DNA of 64,000 bases, from contig JBKHEJ010000001.1 in NCBI GenBank assembly GCA_046540855.1, forward strand, positions 1 to 64,000, read 5' to 3'. The notes beneath the pieces are model-generated. The model was given only the letters and a program-made list of their open reading frames with translations. It had not been told where the DNA came from and searched no databases. A program made the position numbers and the translations under genes. Positions 1-8,280 of this stretch are shown here, piece by piece; positions within the stretch are counted from its first letter, which is position 1; each line of letters begins with the position of its first letter. This DNA is from T1Sed10-7 sp046540855. Lineage in GTDB: Bacteria > Actinomycetota > Nitriliruptoria > Nitriliruptorales > Nitriliruptoraceae.

Positions 1-6
1 CGGCGC

Positions 7-876
7 TCACCCCAGCAGGGCGCCGGTCAGCTCGCGCACGTAGGCCGCATCGGGGCCCGCGACCGTCATGGCCGAGCGGCCCTCCTGCTCCTGGTCACGG
101 GGCAGGGGCAGGAGCGGCTCGTCATCGACGGCCAGCGCCACCCCGCCGGCTTCCTCGACGAGCAGCACCCCGGCCGCGATGTCCCACACCTTCGGGATCA
201 CGGCGATCGACGCGGCCGCGACACCCTCGGCGACCAGGGCGAGGTCCAGCGCCGTGGAGCCCAGCACCCGCAGGTTCAGCGTCACGCCCGCCTTCACCGC
301 GCGGCGGGCGGTCCCGGTGGTCAGCAGCAGCGGCACGTGCCGGTTGCGCGGATCGCGCCAGTCGACCGGTGCGCGCACCTGCAACGGCCGGCTGCGGGGC
401 CGCTGCTGCTCACCGTCCAGCGAGGTCGAGCGGCTCACCACCTCGGCGCCACCGCCCTTGACGGCGAGGTAGCGACGGCCGAGGACGGGCACGTCCACCA
501 CCCCCAGCACCGGGTCACCGTCGCGCAGCAGCGCGACCGAGATGCACCAGTACGGCAGACGGTTGACGTAGTTGGAGGTGCCGTCGACGGGATCGATGAC
601 CCAGGTCCAGCGCGTCGCCGGCGAGACGGTGTCCCGCTCCTCGGAGAGCACGCCGTGGTCGGGGAAGGCGGCGCCCACGCGTGCCCGGAGCCGGTCATCG
701 ACCGCGCGGTCGGCCTCGGAGACGGGCGTGCCATCCTCCTTGGCCTGCACCACGACCTCGCCGCTGCGGTCCAGCAGCCAGCCCGCCACCTCGTCGAGGG
801 CAGCATCGAGGACGCTGCGGGCCCGTCGGATGACCGCCGGGTCGTGCGCAGGCTCGGGTGCGGGGGAGGGGGTCAC
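7..876 (-). CDS. Inositol monophosphatase family phosphatase
   Basis: Mg-dependent sugar-phosphate phosphatase of the inositol monophosphatase/histidinol-phosphatase fold, predicted cytosolic, 289 aa, close to the usual family size. Metal-site motifs are visible: Glu-Glu in LSEE near residues 77-80, DPVDGT near 95-100, and WDIAAG near 231-236. The GTG at 876 is preferred over the ATG at 966 because the longer form would overlap the divergent TetR gene and read through the palindrome at 884-911. The exact substrate (inositol phosphate, histidinol phosphate or another) cannot be told from sequence. It shares its promoter region with the TetR gene and is the likely target of that regulator. Confidence 0.85.
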   Translation of the reverse strand: MTPSPAPEPAHDPAVIRRARSVLDAALDEVAGWLLDRSGEVVVQAKEDGTPVSEADRAVDDRLRARVGAAFPDHGVLSEERDTVSPATRWTWVIDPVDGTSNYVNRLPYWCISVALLRDGDPVLGVVDVPVLGRRYLAVKGGGAEVVSRSTSLDGEQQRPRSRPLQVRAPVDWRDPRNRHVPLLLTTGTARRAVKAGVTLNLRVLGSTALDLALVAEGVAAASIAVIPKVWDIAAGVLLVEEAGGVALAVDDEPLLPLPRDQEQEGRSAMTVAGPDAAYVRELTGALLG

Positions 877-883
877 GGCCGGC

Positions 884-911
884 ACCGTACCGCCGGCGCC
901 GGCGGTACGGT
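884..911. promoter_or_regulatory. 28-bp perfect palindrome, likely TetR operator
   Basis: Each half reads ACCGTACCGCCGGC, and the two halves abut with no mismatch. It lies between the divergent phosphatase start (876) and TetR start (947), the standard position for an operator that represses both genes. Its half-site differs from the ACGAACG sites found elsewhere in the window, so it probably belongs to the adjacent TetR protein alone. Confidence 0.75.
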
Positions 912-946
912 CGCGCGACGGGCCAGGGGTGCACAGGAGCGGTGCG

Positions 947-1633
947 ATGTCCAAGCGCGTGCGCATGACCGCTCAGCAGCGGCGTGAGCAGCTGGTCGGC
1001 GTCGCCCGCTCGGTGTTCGCCGAGCGTGGCTTCGAGGCCACCTCGATCGAGGAGATCGCGGACCGCGCCGGGGTGAGCAAGCCGGTCGTCTACCAGCACT
1101 TCGGTGGCAAGCAGGGGGTGTACGCCGTCGTCGTCGACCGCGAGGTGCGGCGGTTGACCGCCTCGATCGCTGCCGCCTTCGAGGCGCAGGATCCGCGGGC
1201 GGTGGCCGAGGGTGCCGCCGACGCCTTCCTGGCCTACATCGAGGAGCACGAGGAGGGGTTCCGGGTCCTGATCAGGGACGCTCCGATCGGTATGACCAGC
1301 GGCTCCTTCGCCTCGGTCATCTCCGACGTCGCGGCCCGTGCGGAGAGCCAGCTCGTCGAGGGGTTCGGTGAGCAGGGGTTCGAGGCCGAGAGCGCACCGA
1401 TGTACGCGTTGATGCTCGTCGGTGCCGTCGCCCACGTCGGCGAGTGGTGGCTCGAGCACCGTGACCTGCCGCGCGACCAGGTCGCCGCACACGTCGTGAA
1501 CCTGCTGTGGAACGGGTTGCGGGGGCTGGCCCCCGATCCGGTGGCACGTTCCCGCGCCCGACGCGCCCGCGCGGCGCGCGCCGCCGGGAGCGTCGCGGTG
1601 GCATCGCCAGGCGTCGAGGAGCCGAGCGCATGA
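947..1633 (+). CDS. TetR family transcriptional regulator
   Basis: Predicted DNA-binding repressor of 228 aa. The N-terminal helix-turn-helix is clear at about residues 30-60, with IEEIADRAGVSKPVVYQHF followed by the conserved GGK. The C-terminal ligand-binding part is all-helical and ends in an Arg/Ala-rich tail. The ATG at 947 follows AGGAG at the right distance; upstream codons in this frame are shadow sequence of the phosphatase gene. The stop overlaps the start of the next gene by 4 nt (ATGA), so the two are co-translated. Autoregulation through the palindrome at 884-911 is an inference from position. The ligand is unknown. Confidence 0.9.
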   Translation: MSKRVRMTAQQRREQLVGVARSVFAERGFEATSIEEIADRAGVSKPVVYQHFGGKQGVYAVVVDREVRRLTASIAAAFEAQDPRAVAEGAADAFLAYIEEHEEGFRVLIRDAPIGMTSGSFASVISDVAARAESQLVEGFGEQGFEAESAPMYALMLVGAVAHVGEWWLEHRDLPRDQVAAHVVNLLWNGLRGLAPDPVARSRARRARAARAAGSVAVASPGVEEPSA

Positions 1634-2397
1634 GGATCGCTGCCGTCCAGCACGACATCGTGTGGGAGGACCGTGAGGCCACCTGCGACCACCTCGCCGG
1701 GCTCGTCGCCCAGGCGGCGGCCGCCGGCGCCGAGGTGGTGGTGCTCACCGAGATGTTCGCGACCGGGTTCTCCATGGCGACCCACCGCACCGCGGAGGGC
1801 GAGGACGGCCCGACCGTGCGGTGGCTGCAGGCGCAGGCCGCACGCCACGACGTCGTGCTCCTGGGCTCGGTCGCGCTGACGGACGGGCCGCAGCTGCCGA
1901 CCAACAGCCTGCTGGTCGTCGACCCGGATGGGCTGAGGGCCCGCTACGACAAGCTGCACCCCTTCTCCTACGCCGGGGAACACGAACGGTTCCGGGCGGG
2001 GCACGAGGCGGTGTCGGTCGAGCTCGGTGGGCTCAGGATCGGCCTGTCGGTGTGCTACGACCTGCGCTTCGCGCCGCTGTACTGGGGTCGCACCCCGCCG
2101 GTGGACGTGGAGGTGGTGGTCGCCAACTGGCCGGCCGCCCGGCGGCACCACTGGCGGACGCTGCTGGACGCCCGGGCGATCGAGAACCAGACCTACGTGG
2201 TCGGTGTCAACCGGGTCGGCGACGGGGGCGGGCTCGCCTACGCCGGTGACAGCCGTATCGTCGATCCGCTGGGGGAGGTGCTGGCGGCTGCAGCGGGCCA
2301 GGAGACCGTGCTGGTCGCCGACCTCGACGCTGCTGTCGTGCAGGAGGTCCGCGCGCGGCTGCCCTTCCGCAGGGACCGTCGTGCGGACGTGCCGTGA
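1630..2397 (+). CDS. Nitrilase-superfamily amidohydrolase, omega-amidase-like
   Basis: Carbon-nitrogen hydrolase of 255 aa, predicted to cleave a small amide to acid plus ammonia. The Glu-Lys-Cys triad is visible: Glu41 in LTEMFATGFSM, Lys108 in YDKLHPF and Cys142 in SVCYDLRF. The TEMF-TGFSM and YDK-H-F signatures resemble the YafV/Nit2 omega-amidase branch, which hydrolyses alpha-ketoglutaramate and alpha-ketosuccinamate, rather than true nitrilases. It is translationally coupled to the TetR gene by a 4-nt overlap, so the regulator may respond to a related metabolite. Subfamily assignment is from motif recall, not from a tree. Confidence 0.85.
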   Translation: MRIAAVQHDIVWEDREATCDHLAGLVAQAAAAGAEVVVLTEMFATGFSMATHRTAEGEDGPTVRWLQAQAARHDVVLLGSVALTDGPQLPTNSLLVVDPDGLRARYDKLHPFSYAGEHERFRAGHEAVSVELGGLRIGLSVCYDLRFAPLYWGRTPPVDVEVVVANWPAARRHHWRTLLDARAIENQTYVVGVNRVGDGGGLAYAGDSRIVDPLGEVLAAAAGQETVLVADLDAAVVQEVRARLPFRRDRRADVP

Positions 2398-2480
2398 TGT
2401 CGCCCGGGCGGGCTACCGTTGGGGGGTCGTGACGAACGCCCGCGACGGCAGCACCAGGCCGCCCGGACCGAGGAGGTGAG

Positions 2481-2900
2481 ATGGACCCGCAGGACACCGA
2501 ACGGCTCCAACCCCTGCTGTCAGCGGTCGCCTTCCGCCACCTCGAGGGGCTGCTCGCCGAACGGGGTGACGCGCTGGTCGCCATGCTCGACGACGATCTG
2601 CGCTCGCGCTGGGCGCTGGAGGTGGGTGGCGGCTCGATCGCTGAGGTGTGGCCCGGGCTCGAGCAGGGGATCGATCTACGCCGGATGCTGCTCGACCGCG
2701 ACCTCGGTCGCTTCGAGGCCGCGATGGATGCCGCCCGTCGCGGGGAGTCGGTCGAGTTCCGGGGTGCCGCCCACACCGGCGGGGGTCAGGAAGCGCTCAT
2801 CCGCACGGTCCTGTGGGCCGCGGAGGACGGTTCGGGTGTCGTGTCCGTCACCACCGTGGATGACCTCGTCGACCCGGTCGACGGCGCGAGCGCTCCCTGA
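2481..2900 (+). CDS. Hypothetical protein, 139 aa
   Basis: Not recognised. It is a small acidic, probably cytosolic protein without signal peptide or membrane segment. The first 100 residues look alpha-helical (HLEGLLAERGDALVAMLDD); the end looks like a beta-strand pair (GVVSVTTVDDLVD). GGAGG stands 5-10 nt before the ATG at 2481, which supports this start. It lies 83 bp after the omega-amidase gene and 92 bp before the ATP-grasp gene on the same strand, so it may belong to the same transcript. Codon use matches the neighbours, which argues that it is a real gene. Confidence 0.6.
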   Translation: MDPQDTERLQPLLSAVAFRHLEGLLAERGDALVAMLDDDLRSRWALEVGGGSIAEVWPGLEQGIDLRRMLLDRDLGRFEAAMDAARRGESVEFRGAAHTGGGQEALIRTVLWAAEDGSGVVSVTTVDDLVDPVDGASAP

Positions 2901-2992
2901 CCGCACGTGGCCGCCGCCGGTGCCTCACGGTGATCCGGAACGGCCGCCTCGGCGCCTGAGGGTGCCCCCGACCTCGCGCAGGAGCGACCACG

Positions 2993-3847
2993 ATGCGTCT
3001 CGCGCTCGCCACCGCCGCTGATCAGGAGCCCACCGACCAGGACGACGGGCCGCTGCTCGACGCGCTCGCCGCCGCCGGTCACGAGCCGGCGCTGCTCGTC
3101 TGGGACGATCCCGCGGTCCGCTGGGCGGACCAGGATGCGGTGGTGATCCGGACGGTGTGGGACTACCACCACCGTCGCGAGCAGTTCCTGGCCTGGGCGG
3201 CGCAGGTCGCCGGGGTGACGGCGTTGTTCAACCCCCCCGAGGTGCTGCGCTGGAACACCCACAAGAGCTACCTGCTCGAGCTGGAGGAGCGCGGCGCACC
3301 CGTGGTGCCCACCGCCTGGCTCGCCCGCGGCGACCGGGTCGACCTCACGGCGTTGGCCGGGGCCCGTGGGTGGTGCGACCTCGTCCTCAAGCCCGCCGTG
3401 GGTGCCGGCGGCCACGAGGTGCAGCGGGTCGACCCGGACACGGGTCAGCCGGCCCTGGACCGCCTGCTCGAGGCCGGGGACGCGCTCGTGCAGCCCTACC
3501 TCGACGCCATCGCCACCGCGGGCGAGCTCAGCGTCGTCCTGATCGATGGCGAGGTCAGCCACGCGGTCCGCAAGCGACCGGCGCCGGGGGGGCTGCTCGT
3601 CCAGATCGAGCACGGCGGTGCCTACGAGCCGCTCGAGGAGGTACCCGACGACGCGGCAGCGCTGGCGCGCTGGGTCGTGTCGGCGACCGGGTACGACCTG
3701 CTCTACGCGCGGGTCGACCTCGTGCCCGACGCGGTAGGCACCTGGCAGCTCACCGAGCTCGAGGTCGCCGAGCCAGGGCTGTACCTCCACCTCGTCGAGG
3801 ACCGTGCCGCCCGGCTCGTCACGGCGCTGGAGCGACGGCTCAGCTGA
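2993..3847 (+). CDS. ATP-grasp superfamily ligase
   Basis: ATP-dependent carboxylate-amine ligase type protein of 284 aa. It shows the ATP-grasp order: an N-terminal alpha/beta domain with RTVWDYHHR, a Lys-containing strand DLVLKPAVGAGGHEVQRV near residues 131-148, and the C-terminal metal-binding strand LLYARVDLVPD with ELEVAEP near 236-262. The set resembles RimK-like ligases and the DcsG cyclo-ligase of D-cycloserine biosynthesis, but the substrate is not predictable. AGGAG precedes the ATG. It ends 34 bp before the convergent mutase gene, and no strong hairpin was seen between them. Confidence 0.75.
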   Translation: MRLALATAADQEPTDQDDGPLLDALAAAGHEPALLVWDDPAVRWADQDAVVIRTVWDYHHRREQFLAWAAQVAGVTALFNPPEVLRWNTHKSYLLELEERGAPVVPTAWLARGDRVDLTALAGARGWCDLVLKPAVGAGGHEVQRVDPDTGQPALDRLLEAGDALVQPYLDAIATAGELSVVLIDGEVSHAVRKRPAPGGLLVQIEHGGAYEPLEEVPDDAAALARWVVSATGYDLLYARVDLVPDAVGTWQLTELEVAEPGLYLHLVEDRAARLVTALERRLS

Positions 3848-3881
3848 GCTTCCCGCGCTGTGCCCCGCCCCGAGCAGACCG

Positions 3882-5453
3882 CTACCAGGCGACCTGTGGG
3901 AGGTACCGGCCGTACACGCGGGTGAGGGTGTCGGTGATCTCCCCGACGGTCGCGTAGGCGTCAACCGCCTCGATGGTGGCGGGCACGATGTTGCGCGCCT
4001 GGCGAGCGTCCCGCTCGAGCCGTCGCAGGGCGGTGTCGACCAGGGCCTGGTCACGGGTGGCCCGCAGCTGCTGGAGCCGTTCGACCTGCTCGCGCTCACC
4101 GGCGGGGTCGGGCTGGAAGACGCGCAGCTCCTCGTCGCTGTCCTCCATCTGGTGGTTGACCCCGACGACCCGGCGGCGGCCGGACTCCATCTCGCGCTGG
4201 CGCTGGTAGGCGCGGTCGGAGATCTCCTGCTGGAACCAGCCATCGTTGATGCAGGCGACCGCCCCGCCCCGCTCGGCGATCTGCGTCAGGCGCGCGTGGA
4301 TGCGCCGGGTCAACTCGTCGGTGAGGTGTTCGATGAGGTAGCTCCCACCGAGCGGGTCCGCGACCGAGGTGAGGCTGGTCTCCTCGAGCAGGATCTGCTG
4401 GCTGCGCAGGGCGGTCAGCGCCGCGCTCGTGCTCGGGACGCCGAGCGCCTCGTCGTAGGCCGAGACGTGCAGGGTCTGGACCCCGCCGAGCACCGCGGAC
4501 AGGGCTTCCAGGGCGGTGCGGGTGAGGTTGTTGAGCGGCTGCTGCGAGGTGAGCCGGGACCCGGCGGTGAAGGCGAAGATGCGGTAGGCCTTGCTGGCCG
4601 GATCCTGCGCGTCGTAGCGCTCGGTCATGACGTCGTGCCAGACGCGCCGGGCGGCCCGGAACTTCGCCACCTCCTCGAGCAGGTCGAGGTTGGCCGACAG
4701 GAAGGTGAACAGCGAGGGCGCGAAGTCGTCGATGGCGAGGCCGCGGGAGATGGCGGCGTCGCAGTAGGCGATCCCGTTGGCCACGGAGAAGGCCACCTCG
4801 TCGACCGCGTCGGCACCGGCCTCGCGGATGTGGTAGCCGCTCAGCGTCACGGGGGTCCAGTCCGGAAGGTGCTCGGCGGCGTACGCCACGACGTCAGCCA
4901 CGATGGACAGGCCGGCCTCGGGCGGGTGGATGTAGGTCCCGCGCGCCACGTACTCCTTGAGCACGTCGTTCTGGATGAGGATCCTGATGTCGGCCGGGTC
5001 CACCCCGGCCCGGCGGCAGGCGCACACCACCAGGGCGAGCCAGACGTGCCCGATCGCGTTGGCGGTCGTGCGGATCTGACGCACCGAGGCCAGGTCCAGC
5101 CCGTCGATGAGCACCTCCATGTCGGCGAGGCTGTCGATCGCGACCCCGACCTTGCCGACCTCGCCGGCGGAGAGAGCGTGGTCGGAGTCCAGGCCCATCT
5201 GGGTCGGGAGGTCCAGCGCCACGCTGAAGCCGGTCTGGCCCGCGGCGAGCAGCTGCTTGAACCGCTCGTTGGTCTCCCTGGCCGTCCCGAAGCCGCCGTA
5301 CTGCCCCATGATCCACGGCGCGGTGCGGTAGCCATCGGGGGTGATGCCCCGGGTGAAGGGCGCGTGGCCCGGCAGTTGCGGGCTGGCGTCAGCGACGTGG
5401 TCGGGGCCGTAGGTGACCTCGAGCGGGATGCCCGAGTCGGTGGTGTGCTCCAC
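3882..5453 (-). CDS. B12-dependent acyl-CoA mutase, large (substrate-binding) subunit
   Basis: Large chain of a methylmalonyl-CoA mutase family enzyme, 523 aa. It covers the TIM-barrel substrate domain and ends without a cobalamin-binding domain, so it needs a separate small subunit. Tyr52 in QYGGFGTA and Arg171 in ARGTYIHPP align by eye with the Tyr89/Arg207 pair that binds the carboxylate of methylmalonyl-CoA; isobutyryl-CoA mutase has Phe and Gln there. SGYHIREAGA carries the conserved His. The motif TQMGLDSD looks more like isobutyryl/ethylmalonyl-type mutases, so substrate assignment is mixed. It is last in a leftward operon after CoA-transferase and thiolase. No small subunit or mutase chaperone gene lies in the window. 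Confidence 0.85.
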   Translation of the reverse strand: MEHTTDSGIPLEVTYGPDHVADASPQLPGHAPFTRGITPDGYRTAPWIMGQYGGFGTARETNERFKQLLAAGQTGFSVALDLPTQMGLDSDHALSAGEVGKVGVAIDSLADMEVLIDGLDLASVRQIRTTANAIGHVWLALVVCACRRAGVDPADIRILIQNDVLKEYVARGTYIHPPEAGLSIVADVVAYAAEHLPDWTPVTLSGYHIREAGADAVDEVAFSVANGIAYCDAAISRGLAIDDFAPSLFTFLSANLDLLEEVAKFRAARRVWHDVMTERYDAQDPASKAYRIFAFTAGSRLTSQQPLNNLTRTALEALSAVLGGVQTLHVSAYDEALGVPSTSAALTALRSQQILLEETSLTSVADPLGGSYLIEHLTDELTRRIHARLTQIAERGGAVACINDGWFQQEISDRAYQRQREMESGRRRVVGVNHQMEDSDEELRVFQPDPAGEREQVERLQQLRATRDQALVDTALRRLERDARQARNIVPATIEAVDAYATVGEITDTLTRVYGRYLPQVAW

Positions 5454-5507
5454 GGATCGCTCCCGGTGCTCGTCGATCGCAGGCGGTCGTGGGCCGCTCG
5501 GCGGCCC

Positions 5508-6722
5508 TCAGTCCCCGACGCGGACGATCGTGGCCTCCGCCTCGCCGATCCCCCCGCACAGCGTGGCCAGACCGTACAGGGGCCGCGAGCGGTCGGAGGC
5601 CTCGTACCGTCGGCGCAACTCGTTGACGAGGGTCAGCACCAGCCGGGCGCCCGTCGCGCCGGTGGGGTGGCCGAGCGCGATCGCGCCACCGTTGACGTTG
5701 GTGCGCGCGCGGATCTCCTCGGCCCGGTCCCGGTCCCCGTCCGCCATCTTCAAGGTGGCGACCAGCGGGACCGCCGCGAAGGCCTCGTTGATCTCGATGA
5801 CCTCCATGTCGTCGATGGTCAGGCCCGCCTTCTCGAGCGCGAGCCGGGCCGACTCCGCCGGGATCGAGGCGATGCGGTCGGGGTGGCCGGACGCCATCGC
5901 GCCGCTGACGACCGTGGCGAGCGGCTCGATGCCACGGGCGGCCGCCTCCTCGGCGGCCATGAGCACGGCAGCCGAGGCACCGGTGCTCAGCCCCGGGGCG
6001 TTGCCGGCGGTGACGGTCGGGCTGCCGTAGATGAGCGGGAGGCGGGCGAGCTTGTCCATCGTCGTCCCGGGGCGCGGGGACTCGTCGGTGTCCACCACGA
6101 GCGGGTCGCCCTTGCGCTGGGGCACCTCGATGGGGTGGATCTCGGTGGCGAAGAAGCCGGCGTCGTGGGCGGCGCTCCAGTTGGCGTGGGAGCGCACGGC
6201 CCAGGCGTCCTGCTCCTCACGGGTGATGCCGTACTCGACCGCCTCCTCGCCGGCCTGGACCGCGCGGGGCTTGCCCGTCATCGGGCAGGCGATGACGAGC
6301 TGGTCCTTCAGCGTGACGTCCCCGAGCCGGGCGCCCCAGCGCTGCTCGGTCAGGAAGTAGGGCACCTTGCTCATGTTCTCCGTGCCGCCGGCGAGGGCGA
6401 GGCGCACGTCCCCGACCCGGATCGAGCGGGCCGCGAGGTTGATGGCGGCCATGGACGAGCAGCACGCCCGGTCGACCGTGTAGGCGACCCGGTGTGGTGG
6501 GATCCCGGCCTCGATGAGCACCTGCCGGGCGATGGAACGATCCGCACCCGGCAGGTTCACGCCGGTGGCGACCTCCTCGACGTCCTCGGCCGGGACACCG
6601 GCCCGGTCGATGGCCTCGGCGTACACCACGGCGCCGAGCTCCGGGAGCGTGAGGTCCCTCAGGGCGCCGCCGAAGCGACCGAAGGGGCTGCGGGCGGAGC
6701 TGACGAGAACGACGTCGTGCAT
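5508..6722 (-). CDS. Thiolase (acetyl-CoA acetyltransferase family)
   Basis: Thiolase of 404 aa that would cleave 3-oxoacyl-CoA with CoA or run the condensation in reverse. All catalytic parts are present: nucleophile Cys87 in DRACCSSMAAI, NEAFAAVP, His near 352 in IALGHPTGATGAR and Cys near 389 in ATLCGGIGEA. The second-position Ser in CSS replaces the usual Gly of C-SG, a small deviation. The start at 6722 (MHDVVLVSSARSPFG) is the normal thiolase N-terminus; the longer reading from 6791 adds 23 residues rich in Pro/Arg and is unlikely. It sits between the CoA-transferase and mutase genes, consistent with beta-oxidation-like breakdown. Confidence 0.92.
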   Translation of the reverse strand: MHDVVLVSSARSPFGRFGGALRDLTLPELGAVVYAEAIDRAGVPAEDVEEVATGVNLPGADRSIARQVLIEAGIPPHRVAYTVDRACCSSMAAINLAARSIRVGDVRLALAGGTENMSKVPYFLTEQRWGARLGDVTLKDQLVIACPMTGKPRAVQAGEEAVEYGITREEQDAWAVRSHANWSAAHDAGFFATEIHPIEVPQRKGDPLVVDTDESPRPGTTMDKLARLPLIYGSPTVTAGNAPGLSTGASAAVLMAAEEAAARGIEPLATVVSGAMASGHPDRIASIPAESARLALEKAGLTIDDMEVIEINEAFAAVPLVATLKMADGDRDRAEEIRARTNVNGGAIALGHPTGATGARLVLTLVNELRRRYEASDRSRPLYGLATLCGGIGEAEATIVRVGD

Positions 6723-6804
6723 GGTGCGCCTTCCGGCTCGGGGTGGGACGGGTGGGTGGTGGGCGGCGGCGACGGGGCGAAGCGGCGGCATCGCGCCGGC
6801 CGGG

Positions 6805-8031
6805 TCAGATCACCCCGTCGGCACGCAGGGTCGCGACCTCCTCAGCGGAGCGGCCGAGCTGCTCGGTCAGGATCCGCTCCGCGTGCTCACCGAGCCGGGG
6901 CGCGGGCCGGGTGATGGGGGTGGTGCTCGCCGACAGCTTCGCCGCGGGGCCCACCAGCCGGACCTGGCCGAGGACGGGGTCGGGCACGTCGATGAGCAGC
7001 TGGCGGGCGGCGAGGTGCTCGCAGGCGACGATGTCCTCCGCCGTCTGGACCGCACCGACGGGGAGCCCCGCCGCGAGCAGCTGCTCGGTCGCCTCCTGGC
7101 GGGTGCGGTCGGCGAACCAGGCCTCGATCGTGCGCCCGAGCTCGCCGCTCATGTTGCGCGCCCGCTCCGGCCCTGAGGTGGTCACGCCCTCGACACCGAC
7201 GAGGTCCGGCCGGCCGATCGCGTCGCAGAACCGACCCCAGTCGCGCTCGGTCGCCACGATCAGCGCGACCCAGCCGTCCGAGCAGGCGAAGGGGCCCCAC
7301 GGGGCCATGTACAGCTCACGGCCCCGCTGGAGGACGTCGCCGGCGAGGGAGTAGGCGCTGACCGAGCGCTCGGCTAGCGCCACCATGGAGTCGTACATGG
7401 AGACGTCGATGTACTGGCCCTGGCCGGTACGGGTGCGCTGGAGCAGCGCGAGCACGATCGCGTGCGCGGCGTTCATGCCGGAGACGATGTCGCCGAGCGC
7501 GACCCCGAGCCAGGTCGGCGGGCCGTCGGCCTGGCCGGCGGTGTGCATGAGCCCCCCCATCGCCTGCGCGACGATGTCGTAGGCGGGGCGGCCGCTGTAG
7601 GGGCCGGTGAAGCCCTCCATCGTGCCGAACCCGGAGATCGTGGCGTACACGAGCCCGGGGTTCTCGGCGCGCAGGTCCTCGTAGCCGAGCCCGAGGCTGT
7701 CGAGCAGGCCAGGCCGGAAGTTCTCGATCACCACGTCCGCGTCGCGGGCGAGCTCGCGGAAGATCCCCTGGCCGCGCTCGTCCTTCAGATCGAGGGTGAG
7801 GCTGCGCTTGTTCCGGTTGAAGCGCAGGAAGTAGCCGCTCTGCCGCTCCCCGGCATCGTTGGTCACGATCGGGGCGCCGCCGCGCGCGGTGTCACCGCTG
7901 CCGGGGCGCTCGACCTTGATGACGTCCGCGCCCTGGTCGGCGAGCATCATGGAGCAGTAGGGTCCCGCCACCTGGATCTCGAAGCTGAGGACCTTGATGC
8001 CGTCGAGCGGCTTGGGTGCCGGGTCCGCCAT
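6805..8031 (-). CDS. Type III CoA-transferase (CaiB/BaiF family)
   Basis: Transfers CoA between carboxylic acids; 408 aa, typical of the family. The N-terminal GIKVLSFEIQVAGPYCSMMLADQGADVIKVE and the catalytic Asp152 in GRPAYDIVAQAMGG are clear. The ATG at 8031 has AGGAG 7 nt upstream. The open frame continues on this strand to 10407, but that stretch is the antisense of AtuA and crotonase genes and has no family features. First gene of a three-gene leftward operon (then thiolase, mutase). Its promoter region is shared with the divergent AtuA-type gene and holds a palindrome at 8100-8115. Confidence 0.92.
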   Translation of the reverse strand: MADPAPKPLDGIKVLSFEIQVAGPYCSMMLADQGADVIKVERPGSGDTARGGAPIVTNDAGERQSGYFLRFNRNKRSLTLDLKDERGQGIFRELARDADVVIENFRPGLLDSLGLGYEDLRAENPGLVYATISGFGTMEGFTGPYSGRPAYDIVAQAMGGLMHTAGQADGPPTWLGVALGDIVSGMNAAHAIVLALLQRTRTGQGQYIDVSMYDSMVALAERSVSAYSLAGDVLQRGRELYMAPWGPFACSDGWVALIVATERDWGRFCDAIGRPDLVGVEGVTTSGPERARNMSGELGRTIEAWFADRTRQEATEQLLAAGLPVGAVQTAEDIVACEHLAARQLLIDVPDPVLGQVRLVGPAAKLSASTTPITRPAPRLGEHAERILTEQLGRSAEEVATLRADGVI

Positions 8032-8099
8032 GGCAGGCTCCTGGGGTTCGTGGCGAGGTGATCCGCTCGGCGGCGGCCGGTGCCGACGCGCGGGTGCAA

Positions 8100-8115
8100 G
8101 CGAGCGTTTGTTCGT
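8100..8115. promoter_or_regulatory. Operator-like site 1 (11/14 to ACGAACG-N2-CGTTCGT)
   Basis: GCGAGCG-TT-TGTTCGT lies between the divergent CoA-transferase (start 8031) and AtuA-type (start 8281) genes. A TACGGT -10-like element for the rightward gene starts one base after it, at 8117-8122. It could control both transcripts. Confidence 0.6.
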
Positions 8116-8280
8116 GTACGGTAGGTGGCCGGCGGGGCTCGGGCAAGTCCCGGGGACCGCCGCCGTCGTGCCCGTGCACGGTCGGTCGCGCGAGGGCGCG
8201 GCCGACCGGCACCGGGGGCTCGGCGGCATCACGGACGACGGAGACCGACGCCGCGCGCGTCGGGGTTCGATGGGAGAGGC

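Noticed and set aside
3804..6914. Long plus-strand frame of 1036 codons
   Set aside because: Antisense to the mutase and thiolase genes, which show complete motifs; long shadow frames are expected at this GC content.
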